Of a stretch of 64,000 nt of DNA, positions 16,424-24,215 are shown one piece after another. The stretch covers positions 1 through 64,000 of the forward strand of contig NC_018011.1 in assembly GCF_000265365.1 (NCBI RefSeq), in the 5' to 3' direction. Position 1 is the first letter of the stretch, and the number at the start of each line of letters is the position of its first letter. Under the pieces are notes generated by a model. The model worked only from the letters and a program-made list of their open reading frames with translations, was not told the DNA's origin and ran no database searches. Origin of the DNA: Alistipes finegoldii DSM 17242 (GTDB lineage Bacteria > Bacteroidota > Bacteroidia > Bacteroidales > Rikenellaceae). The position numbers and the translations under genes were made by a program.

Positions 16424-17218
16424 TTGCTCAAAGCCGCAGGGATGGCGCGAAGCACATTTTATTATCACTTCAGAAAATCAAAACAACCCGATAAATATGC
16501 TCGCGAAAAAGAGAGTATTATAAGGTTATATCACGAACATAAGGGGCGTTATGGTTATCGGCGCATTACCGTTGAAATGAATAAGATCGGATATGCGATA
16601 AATCACAAAACCGTACTTAAGCTGATGAATATTTGCGGGATAAAAAGTCAGGTCAGGCTCCGTAAATACTGTTCATACAAAGGACAGATCGGACGGATAG
16701 CGCCCAATCTTCTGCAACGCGACTTTGCAGCCGAAAAACCGAATCAGAAGTGGGTTACTGACCTTACGGAATTTTCGGTTTGCGGCGTAAAGTTATATCT
16801 ATCGCCGATTATGGACTTATATAACCGGGAGATTATTAGCTATAAAATAGCTGAACGCCCTAACTTTATGCAGATCATGAAGATGCTGGACGATGCGTTT
16901 GCCAGAATACCGGATTCTCCGGGTATTGTCTTGCATTCCGACCAGGGCTGGCAGTATCAGATGAAGCAGTATCAGCTCCGTTTAAGACAGAAAGGTATTA
17001 CACAGAGCATGTCGCGCAAGGGTAACTGTCTGGATAACGCTGCTATGGAAAGTTTCTTTGGATTATTGAAGTCCGAATTATTATATTTGCAAAAATTCTC
17101 ATCCATAGACCATTTCCGAAAAGAATTGGAAGAATATATCGACTACTACAATAACAAGCGGATAAAGAAATACTTAAACAACATGAGCCCGGTACAATAC
17201 CGAACTCATGCCATCTAA
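16424..17218 (+). CDS. IS3-family transposase OrfB (rve/DDE catalytic domain)
   Basis: A 264-residue catalytic part from the first ATG. The frame is open back to the A7 run at 16325, so it is probably made mainly as an OrfAB fusion by -1 frameshifting. An HTH_21-like N-terminus (YHEHKGRYGYRRITVEMNK) precedes an RNase H-fold integrase core. The DDE residues are in VTDLTEF, HSDQGWQY and ESFFGLLKSE, the last with the IS3-typical spacing. The C-terminus YNNKRIKKYLNNMSPVQYR is intact. The element may be active. Confidence 0.95.
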   Translation: MLKAAGMARSTFYYHFRKSKQPDKYAREKESIIRLYHEHKGRYGYRRITVEMNKIGYAINHKTVLKLMNICGIKSQVRLRKYCSYKGQIGRIAPNLLQRDFAAEKPNQKWVTDLTEFSVCGVKLYLSPIMDLYNREIISYKIAERPNFMQIMKMLDDAFARIPDSPGIVLHSDQGWQYQMKQYQLRLRQKGITQSMSRKGNCLDNAAMESFFGLLKSELLYLQKFSSIDHFRKELEEYIDYYNNKRIKKYLNNMSPVQYRTHAI

Positions 17219-17257
17219 ACAAATACTAATCCGTCCAATATTTGGGGTGCACTTCAT

Positions 17258-17384
17258 CGTCAGCCGAGAAGAAACGAGGAACCGTCAGCCGGAGAAAGCG
17301 GACAAATCGTCAGCAGGGAAAAGCGGGCGGAACGTCGGCAGGAGAAAAGCGGGCGGAGCATCAGCCGGAGAAAAGGCGGAGCAT
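17258..17384 (+). repeat. Degenerate 25-26-bp tandem repeat, five units
   Basis: Units start at 17258, 17283, 17308, 17333 and 17359. Each begins CGTCAGCCGG or a near variant and continues GAGAAAAGCGG. The array is strongly purine-rich on the plus strand. It lies between the IS right end and the terminator of the efflux operon. No coding sense is apparent. Confidence 0.75.
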
Positions 17385-17424
17385 AAAACCAAACACCCCT
17401 CGGCGGGAACAGGCGGCGAAAGCG

Positions 17425-17456
17425 AAAAAAGCCGCAGGAAAAATCCTGCGGCTTTT
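17425..17456 (-). terminator. Terminator of the efflux operon
   Basis: AAAAGCCGCAGGA and TCCTGCGGCTTTT form a perfect stem with a 4-base loop. On the minus strand it ends in a T-run, 35 bases after the PII-like gene. Confidence 0.85.
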
Positions 17457-17491
17457 CTGCATTTCCGGACAGCGGGCGGAACGCCCGGCGA

Positions 17492-17785
17492 TCAGTAGGT
17501 CTGCTCGATATTCCAGACGAAGGCCCGCGAGCCCTGCAGTTTGGTGGCGGCGTCCATTTCACGGAAGGCCGCCATCAGCGGCGCGACCTTTTCGTCGTCG
17601 ACGATCGCCATGATCGAAGCATTCATCGACGGCCACGCATGCGTGCCGTAATGCGGTTCGCCGTCGACGGAGCCGCGGCCCTCGGTCAGCGCCCAGCGGG
17701 TGAAGCCGCGGATGCCCTGCTCGTCGAGGATGGCGTTCACACGGTCGGTAAGCGCCTGATTATAGGATAAGAATACTGCTTTCAT
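17492..17785 (-). CDS. PII-like regulatory protein at the end of the efflux operon
   Basis: A 97-residue protein with the ferredoxin-like pattern of small PII relatives: MKAVFLSYNQALTDRVNAIL at the start, then GIRGFTRW, GTHAWPSMNASIMAIV and a final strand RAFVWNIEQTY. Close relatives in Bacteroidales lie beside RND efflux genes, so a role in sensing or adjusting the pump is possible but unproven. It lies 16 bases after the RND gene and is the last gene before the operon terminator. Confidence 0.75.
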   Translation of the reverse strand: MKAVFLSYNQALTDRVNAILDEQGIRGFTRWALTEGRGSVDGEPHYGTHAWPSMNASIMAIVDDEKVAPLMAAFREMDAATKLQGSRAFVWNIEQTY

Positions 17786-17801
17786 AATCGTTTTACCTTA
17801 A

Positions 17802-20800
17802 TTAATGCACACTCGCCTGATGTTCGGCCGACAGACGGGCCAGTTTCTCCTTCTCCTTGCGCTGGGAACGGTTCACGAATACCGAATAGAGCGCAGGAAT
17901 GATAAACAGCGTCAGCAGGGTCGAACAGGTCAGACCGCCGATCACGGCGATACCCATCGGCTGCCACGTCTCCGAGCCTGCGCCCGTACCGATCGCCAGC
18001 GGCAGCATGCCCAGAATAGTCGTGAACGAGGTCATCAGCACGGGACGCAGACGGCTCTTGCCGCCGGCGATCACGGCGTCGAAGACGCCCGAACCGCGCT
18101 CGACCAGCAGGTTCATGTAGTCCACCATCACGATACCGTTCTTGGTCACGATACCCACCAGCATGATGGCGCCGATCAGGGCGATGAGCGACAGTGGCGT
18201 GGAAGTCATCCACAGCGCGAGGAACACGCCCGTGAAGGCGAACGGAATGGTGAACATGATGATGAACGGGAACAGCAGCGACTCGAACTGCGTGGCCATC
18301 ACGATATAGACCAGAATGACGATCAGGATGAACAGCACGCCCAAATCGCCGAAAGCGTCGCCCTGATCCTCGACCGTGCCGCCCACTTCGAGGTCCACGC
18401 CGTCGGGGATGTGGTATTCGGAGATCAGCTTTTCGACCTCGGCCACCACGTCGCCCAGCGCGACGCCGGCGCCCAGCGTCGATTGCACCGAGATCACGCG
18501 CTGGCGGTTCTCGCGCTCGATCATCGGAGCGGCATACTCCTCCTGCACCCGGCCGACCTCCTTGAGTTTCACGGGGCGGCCATGCGCGTTGTAAAGCGTG
18601 ATGTTCTCCACGTCATCGACCGAGGTGCGGAATGGCTCGCCGTAGCGTACGACGATGTCGTATTCGTCGCCGTCCTCGCGGTACTTCGACGCCACGAGAC
18701 CGTCGATCCGGTTTTTCACGGCCTGCGACGCAGTGGCGCTGTTCATCCCGTAATACGACAGGCGGTCGCGGTCGAAGACCACGTTGTATTCGGGGCGCAG
18801 GTCGTCGCGCGAAAGTTTCACGTCGCGCACGCCTTTCATCCCGCGCATCTTCTCCTTCAGGTCGTTGGCGATGGCGTTCGTGACGTCCATATCATAGCCG
18901 AAAACCTTGACATTGACCGTCGCCGAGCCGCTCATGCTGCCCGACATGCCGCCCGGCGTCACCGTGTACTGACGCACTTCGGGAATCCGGTCGAGGTCTT
19001 CGCGCAGCAGGTCGGAAACGACGTAGATCGAACGCTCGCGCCCCTCGACATCCGTCAGACGCATGTTGTAGTTGATGATATGCGAGCCGGTGGTCTGCAT
19101 CGCGGCGAAGGCGTTGTCCGAAGAGTTGGCTCCGGCCGAAGCCGACACCAGCACGATCTCAGGATATTTCGCATAGATGATGCTGTCGATCTGCCGGGCG
19201 ATGCGCGCCGTATACTCCACGCCGATATTCTGCTCCAGCTCGACCATCGCCGAGATACGGCTGTTGTCCGAAGGCGGGAAGAACTCGGTCGGCACGCGGG
19301 TGATCAGTCCCAGCGAAACGACGAAAAGGCCCATCATCGAGAAGATCGTGATGCGGCGGTGGCGGACCACCCAGTTCAATGAACGGGCGTAGATGTCGTC
19401 GAGCCATTCGAGCGCACGGTCGATCGGCTTGTAGACGATGCCGACGCCTTTGTAGTCGTGTACGCCTCCGTCGAGTTTGAGGAGGTAGGCCGACATCATC
19501 GGCGTGAGCGAGATGGCCGCCGTCGTCGAGACGCAGACCACGATCGTCACGATCCAGCCCAGCTCGCGGAAGAGGATACCGGCCATGCCCGGCACCATCG
19601 TCAGCGGCAGGAACACGGCGACGACCACCAGCGTGGTGGCGATGACCGACAGCCACACCTCGTTGGTGGCGTAGATGGCGGCCTCCTTGGGACTCGATCC
19701 CCGCTCGATATGGGTCGTAATGTTCTCCAGCACCACGATGGCGTCATCGACGACCATACCGATGGCGATCGAGAGCGACGAGAGCGAAATGATGTTCAGC
19801 GTCGATCCCGTGGCGAAGAGGTAGATGAACGAGCAGATCAGCGAGACGGGGATCGTCATGCAGATGATAAGCGTCGCCCGCCAGCGTCCGAGGAAGATCA
19901 TCACCACCAGCACCACGAAGATAAAGGCGTACATGATGGTCTCCGAGAGCGACCCGATGGCGTCGGTGATCTCCTGCGAGCCTTCGAAAATCAGCTCCAT
20001 CTTCACGTCCTTGGGCAGCGTCTTCTGGATTTCGGGCAGACGCTTCTGGATTTCGTGGACGATATTCACGGTATTGGCGCCCGACTGTTTCTGGAACATC
20101 ACGCGCACGCCGCGCTGGCCGTTCACACGTTCGTCCATGGTGAATTTTTCGAGCGTGTCGCGGATTTCGGCCACGTCGGAGAGCATCACCGTGCGGCCCC
20201 CGGCGTTCGACACCACGACCTTGCGCAGCTCGTCGCTGAGTTTGAACTCGCCGTCGGCCTTGATGTTGAAGGTGTTGTTGCCGATGTCGATCGTGCCGCT
20301 CGGAATATTGACGTTCTCGGCGGCGATGATCTGGCCCAGCTGCTCGACCGTCAGGTTGTAGGCGTCGAGCTTGGCGGGATCGACATTGACCTGCACCTCG
20401 CGTTCGGGCGCACCGATAACGGAGACGGCACCCACGCCGTCCACGCGGTTCAGCACGTTGACCAGCTTGTCGTCGAGCAGTTTGCTAAGGGCCGGATAGC
20501 TCTCCTCGGCCGTGACGGCGATCATCATCACGGGGATCATCGAGGTCGAGAACTTGAAGATCGTCGGATAGTCGATGTCGTCGGGCAGCATGGACTGCAC
20601 GCGGCTCACCACGTCGCGGATCTCGTTGGCACCCTCATTGAGGTCGGAACCGTACTCGAACTCGACGGTGATCATCGACACGTTGTCCTGCGATTTGGAG
20701 GTCAGTTTCTTGAGGTTGCTCACCGTATTGAGGTTGTCCTCCAGCACGCGGGTGATGTTGGTCTCGATCTCCGCGGCGTTGGCGCCGGGGTACATCGTGA

Positions 20801-20942
20801 TGACCGAAATCTGCGGAATCTCGATCTCAGGATACTGGTCCACGGCCAGATTCATCAGCGAGAAGAGTCCGAAGACCATCACGCCGACGAACAGCAGCAC
20901 CGTGGAGACCGGTTTGCGGACCGCACTTTCGTAAATTTTCAT
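17802..20942 (-). CDS. RND efflux pump inner-membrane permease (HAE1/AcrB-like)
   Basis: A 1046-residue proton-driven drug exporter of normal length. The N-terminal helix (VRKPVSTVLLFVGVMVFGLFS) and the two large periplasmic loops are in place. The transmembrane signature GMVVDDAIVVLENI carries the paired Asp residues of the proton relay in TM4. Porter-domain motifs such as MYPGANAAEIE and the C-terminal transmembrane block (IGAIMLVGIVTKNGIVMVDY) are typical of the HAE1 branch. It follows the adaptor gene by 14 bases. The partner outer-membrane channel is in the same operon. Confidence 0.96.
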   Translation of the reverse strand: MKIYESAVRKPVSTVLLFVGVMVFGLFSLMNLAVDQYPEIEIPQISVITMYPGANAAEIETNITRVLEDNLNTVSNLKKLTSKSQDNVSMITVEFEYGSDLNEGANEIRDVVSRVQSMLPDDIDYPTIFKFSTSMIPVMMIAVTAEESYPALSKLLDDKLVNVLNRVDGVGAVSVIGAPEREVQVNVDPAKLDAYNLTVEQLGQIIAAENVNIPSGTIDIGNNTFNIKADGEFKLSDELRKVVVSNAGGRTVMLSDVAEIRDTLEKFTMDERVNGQRGVRVMFQKQSGANTVNIVHEIQKRLPEIQKTLPKDVKMELIFEGSQEITDAIGSLSETIMYAFIFVVLVVMIFLGRWRATLIICMTIPVSLICSFIYLFATGSTLNIISLSSLSIAIGMVVDDAIVVLENITTHIERGSSPKEAAIYATNEVWLSVIATTLVVVAVFLPLTMVPGMAGILFRELGWIVTIVVCVSTTAAISLTPMMSAYLLKLDGGVHDYKGVGIVYKPIDRALEWLDDIYARSLNWVVRHRRITIFSMMGLFVVSLGLITRVPTEFFPPSDNSRISAMVELEQNIGVEYTARIARQIDSIIYAKYPEIVLVSASAGANSSDNAFAAMQTTGSHIINYNMRLTDVEGRERSIYVVSDLLREDLDRIPEVRQYTVTPGGMSGSMSGSATVNVKVFGYDMDVTNAIANDLKEKMRGMKGVRDVKLSRDDLRPEYNVVFDRDRLSYYGMNSATASQAVKNRIDGLVASKYREDGDEYDIVVRYGEPFRTSVDDVENITLYNAHGRPVKLKEVGRVQEEYAAPMIERENRQRVISVQSTLGAGVALGDVVAEVEKLISEYHIPDGVDLEVGGTVEDQGDAFGDLGVLFILIVILVYIVMATQFESLLFPFIIMFTIPFAFTGVFLALWMTSTPLSLIALIGAIMLVGIVTKNGIVMVDYMNLLVERGSGVFDAVIAGGKSRLRPVLMTSFTTILGMLPLAIGTGAGSETWQPMGIAVIGGLTCSTLLTLFIIPALYSVFVNRSQRKEKEKLARLSAEHQASVH

Positions 20943-20956
20943 ATGCGTCGGGGCGT

Positions 20957-21967
20957 TTAATTCTGTTTGACTTCGACCTTGGCGCCGTCGAAAAGCTTCG
21001 ACAAAGCCGTCACGGCAACCCGCTCGCCCGGAGCGACGCCCGAAAGGATGTCCACGCGGTCGCCGACCTGACGGCCCACCTCGACCCGGCGGCGTTCGGC
21101 GACGCTGTCACCCTTGATGACATAGAGGAACCGCTCGGCGGTGCCCACCTGTTTCTGGACCGCCACGTCGGGCACCATGACACCCTCTTTCTCGCCCATG
21201 TTGAATCCCGTGCGGGCGAACATGCCCGGACGCAGCGTACGCTTGGCGTTGGGCACCTTCACCTCGACCTTGAACGTGCGGGTCGCGGGATCGAGCGCCG
21301 GATAGATCAGCGACACGGTGCCGGGGAAGGTCTCGCCGGGGAAGATATCGACCTTCAGATCGACGGGCATGCCGACCTTCACGTTGCGGAAATACTGCTC
21401 CGAAATGTTGGCGACGACCTTCAGCGGATCGATCTGCATGATATGCAGGATAGGCTGCGCGGCGAACAGGTCGCCCGACTCGTAGTTGCGGGCCGTGACG
21501 ACGCCCGTAATGGGCGAATGGACCTCGATATTCTTCTTGAGGTTGGCGACCACTTCGCGCTGCACGTCGAGCTGGGCCTTGGCCTGCTCGATCTGCTGGG
21601 CCGAGATTCCCCCCGCCTCGTAGACCGGAAGCAGGCGGTTGTAGTCGTCCTCGACGGTCTTCAGCTGCACGAGCTGCTGGGTGTACTGCGTGGGGTCGAG
21701 CGTCACGATCAGCTGACCCTGACGCACGGGATCGCCCACCTCGACCAGAATCCGGTCGATATGCACGCCCGACGCCGCGGGCGTGATGTCGTTCTGCTTG
21801 TAAGGTTCGATTTCGGAGGTGAACTCCTCGGCAAGCTGCACCGGAGCTGAGACGGCCGTCTCGGTTTTGGTCAGCACACGGGTCTCCTGCTGGACGTCGG
21901 CGGTTTTTTTGCCCGTGCAGCCGGCGAGGGCTGCGGCGGCGATCAACATAACTGTTAAATTCTTCAT
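20957..21967 (-). CDS. RND efflux periplasmic adaptor (MFP)
   Basis: A 336-residue membrane-fusion lipoprotein that joins the RND pump to the TolC channel. The signal peptide ends in the lipobox LAGC (Cys17). A split biotinyl-lipoyl domain (VHIDRILVEVGDPVRQGQLI, and later IEVHSPITGVVTARNYESG) flanks a short alpha-hairpin (about 85-135). The beta-barrel and membrane-proximal domains follow to the end. Order and spacing (27 bases after the TolC-like gene and 14 before the pump) show an operon. Confidence 0.95.
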   Translation of the reverse strand: MKNLTVMLIAAAALAGCTGKKTADVQQETRVLTKTETAVSAPVQLAEEFTSEIEPYKQNDITPAASGVHIDRILVEVGDPVRQGQLIVTLDPTQYTQQLVQLKTVEDDYNRLLPVYEAGGISAQQIEQAKAQLDVQREVVANLKKNIEVHSPITGVVTARNYESGDLFAAQPILHIMQIDPLKVVANISEQYFRNVKVGMPVDLKVDIFPGETFPGTVSLIYPALDPATRTFKVEVKVPNAKRTLRPGMFARTGFNMGEKEGVMVPDVAVQKQVGTAERFLYVIKGDSVAERRRVEVGRQVGDRVDILSGVAPGERVAVTALSKLFDGAKVEVKQN

Positions 21968-21994
21968 AGGTTTTATCTGTTTTTCGATTTTATG

Positions 21995-23332
21995 CTAATT
22001 CTCCTTGCCGACGATGCGGTCGTACTCGGCCTTGGCGGTCAGGTAGTCGAAAATCGCCTGCGAAAAGTTCAACTCAGCCTGCGTCTGCGCCAGCTGCGCG
22101 CTGTTCAGTTCGAGGATCGTTCCCGCGCCCGCACGGTAGCGGGTGTCGGAGATGCTGTAGGCCTTGCGGGCCTGCGCGACGGTCAGCTCCTGCGCATACA
22201 TCGTCTCGCGCGCGGTGAGCAGGTCGTTCAGGGCCGCGCGGACCTCGACGTCGATCTGCTGCCGGGCATAATCCCGCTGGAGACCGATCTGCGAAATCTG
22301 GTTCTTGATCTCGCGCGACCTGTTCATCTTCGTAAGGCCCGAAAAAATAGGGATCGAAACCTGCAGGCCGGCCGACATCGGGTGCTGCCACCAGAATTTG
22401 GAACCGTCGAGCACGTCGCCCGGCTGTCCTCCCTCCGCACCGCCGAAATTGAGCTTCGTCATGTCGATATCGTTACCAGTATAGGTCGCCGTAAAGAATG
22501 CGGTGACCGTGGGCATGCGTCCGGCGTTCGCCACTTTGAGCTGACGTTTGAGCAGATCCTCCTGCAGTTCGAGCGTACGCAGGTCGGAGTTATCCTGCAC
22601 GTCGGTCGTCAGGCCGTCGGTTCCCGCCAGCACCGCGTCGCGCATGGCGTCCAGCTCTCCGACGACTTCGATTTCGACGTTCTCAGGGATCGAAAGGTAC
22701 ATTTTGAGCATCAGCTTGGCCAAGCGGATCGAATTCTCGGTCTGCAGGATCGAGGGCTTCAGGTTGCTCAGCTGCACCTGCGCCGTAAGCAGGTCGTATT
22801 CCGACGCAAGTCCGTTGTCGTACTGCAATCTGGTGTCGTCCACGGTGCGCTGCACGGTGGCCTGAGATTCGCGGAGCACTTCGAGCGACTGCTCGGCCAG
22901 CAGAATGTTATAGAAGGCCTTTTTGACTTCGGCGACCAGCGTAATCCGCGACGAGCGCGCCGACTCCACGGCGGCAGCCCGCTGGACGTCGTTCATCTTC
23001 AGCGTGCGGAACACCGCCGGAGCGAAGAGCGTCCACGTGGCGTCGCCCTGCGCCGCCAGCGTATTGTCGGCTCCGAACGAAAGCCCCTTGGTCATGCTCT
23101 GCTTGACGATCGAGCGGGTATAGGTGCCGCCGACCGAAATCTGAGGTATCCAGCTCCCCCACGTCTGCCGCTTCACATAGTCGAAGCGCTGCACCTCCAT
23201 TTCGGCGACCTTGACGGTCGGGTTCTCGCTCAGCGCCAGATCGAGGGCCTCACCGAGCGTGAGACGCATTTGTGCCGCAGCGCCGAAAACGCCCGTCGCA
23301 GCAAGACACACGGTTAAAATCAGTTTTTTCAT
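21995..23332 (-). CDS. TolC-family outer-membrane efflux channel
   Basis: A 445-residue outer-membrane factor. MKKLILTVCLAATGVFGAAAQ is the signal peptide, which supports the start at 23332 rather than 18 bases upstream. Two internally repeated OEP domains (about 25-230 and 235-445) give the alpha-barrel, with family patterns such as LTLGEALDLALSENPTVK and LNDLLTARETMYAQELTV. The channel completes the tripartite pump with the two downstream genes. The TetR regulator gene lies 21 bases upstream. Confidence 0.95.
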   Translation of the reverse strand: MKKLILTVCLAATGVFGAAAQMRLTLGEALDLALSENPTVKVAEMEVQRFDYVKRQTWGSWIPQISVGGTYTRSIVKQSMTKGLSFGADNTLAAQGDATWTLFAPAVFRTLKMNDVQRAAAVESARSSRITLVAEVKKAFYNILLAEQSLEVLRESQATVQRTVDDTRLQYDNGLASEYDLLTAQVQLSNLKPSILQTENSIRLAKLMLKMYLSIPENVEIEVVGELDAMRDAVLAGTDGLTTDVQDNSDLRTLELQEDLLKRQLKVANAGRMPTVTAFFTATYTGNDIDMTKLNFGGAEGGQPGDVLDGSKFWWQHPMSAGLQVSIPIFSGLTKMNRSREIKNQISQIGLQRDYARQQIDVEVRAALNDLLTARETMYAQELTVAQARKAYSISDTRYRAGAGTILELNSAQLAQTQAELNFSQAIFDYLTAKAEYDRIVGKEN

Positions 23333-23353
23333 AAAATATCCCAAATTCAATTT

Positions 23354-23986
23354 TTATTTGCCGTACTTGGTCAGTTCGTATCTTTTCAGGTTGTCGTCGA
23401 TCAGCCGCAGCCCCTTGGCCGTCGAAATGCCGCGGAAGAAATTGCTGATTATCTGCACGAAGGCTTCGCGCTCGGTCATTCCGGCGGGCAGCATCAGCTC
23501 CTTGCGGGTCACCAGCGCGGAGGCCGTGTAATAAAGCACCGAGATCGCCAGATCGATATTGATGTTATCGACGAACAGGCCGTCGACGATACCCTGATCG
23601 AGCATGCCGCGCAGGCTGCGCCGGTTCTTTTCCATGCCTTCGCGCGTCAGTTTGTCATGGACGGCAGGATAGAATTTCTTGAGATTGTCCATCATGCGGC
23701 TGGACACCTCGGCCTTGTCCATCACCTGCGCCAGCACCATGAACATGGCTTCGAGGACGTTGCGGGCGTTGGCGGTAAGTTCGGTCCAACGCTGCCGGTC
23801 ACGCTGGAAGTAGCGCTCCATCGCCAGATAGAGCAGCCCTTCCTTGTCGCCGAACAGTTCGTACAGCGTACGCTTCGATACGCCGAGATGCTGTGCGATG
23901 TCGTCCATACGCACGGATTTTATGCCCTGCGTGGCGAACATCTGCATCGCTTGGTCGATTATGCGTTCTTTCTGGGGAGGGGTCAT
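23354..23986 (-). CDS. TetR-family regulator of the efflux operon
   Basis: A 210-residue regulator. The N-terminal HTH (IIDQAMQMFATQGIKSVRMD, then IAQHLGVSKRTLYELFGDKE) is of the TetR/AcrR type. The remainder is an all-helical ligand-binding and dimerisation domain. It is the first gene of the five-gene efflux operon and so probably controls its own promoter. A -7 box on this strand (TATATTTG, 24011-24018) lies 25 bases upstream of the start. The ATG at 23986 is chosen because the frame upstream crosses this promoter. Confidence 0.92.
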   Translation of the reverse strand: MTPPQKERIIDQAMQMFATQGIKSVRMDDIAQHLGVSKRTLYELFGDKEGLLYLAMERYFQRDRQRWTELTANARNVLEAMFMVLAQVMDKAEVSSRMMDNLKKFYPAVHDKLTREGMEKNRRSLRGMLDQGIVDGLFVDNINIDLAISVLYYTASALVTRKELMLPAGMTEREAFVQIISNFFRGISTAKGLRLIDDNLKRYELTKYGK

Positions 23987-24010
23987 GTCTTCAGTCGTTT
24001 TATTCGAGGG

Positions 24011-24018
24011 CAAATATA
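24011..24018 (-). promoter_or_regulatory. -7 box of the TetR/efflux operon
   Basis: On the minus strand the sequence reads TATATTTG, matching TAnnTTTG. It is followed 25 bases later by the TetR start codon. Confidence 0.65.
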
Positions 24019-24215
24019 GCAACAAAACCCACGAAACCAAAAAAGTTTTCTGTTTTTTGGAGTTTTTACCGCCGATTATGCCCTGAACAAGCAGAAATGC
24101 AGACAAACAGAACAATCGGAGCCGGAAACCGGGGCCGAAAAGAAAACTTATTGAATAATAAAACAGGGGAAGGAAAGAGATTGCAAGAGGTGGCTTCGGC
24201 GTTACGGATTCCGGA

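Larger units (their letters stand above)
15839..17251 (+). mobile_element. IS3-family insertion sequence (IS150-like)
   Basis: A complete 1413-bp element. The terminal repeats are TGCACCCCAAAAGTTGGAC (15839-15857) and the inverted GTCCAATATTTGGGGTGCA (17233-17251), 17 of 19 matching, ending in 5'-TG...CA-3' as usual for IS3. It encodes OrfA and OrfB in frames 0 and -1. Base composition is lower in GC than the surroundings. I see no clear target duplication (flanks TAC and CTT). The insertion lies between the OmpA-like gene and the efflux operon. Confidence 0.93.

Noticed and set aside
15831..17260. Target-site duplication of the IS element
   Set aside because: The three to five bases on each side (TAC and CTT) do not match.
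17258..17384. Possible CRISPR array
   Set aside because: The 25-bp units follow each other without spacers and are degenerate; no cas gene is near.
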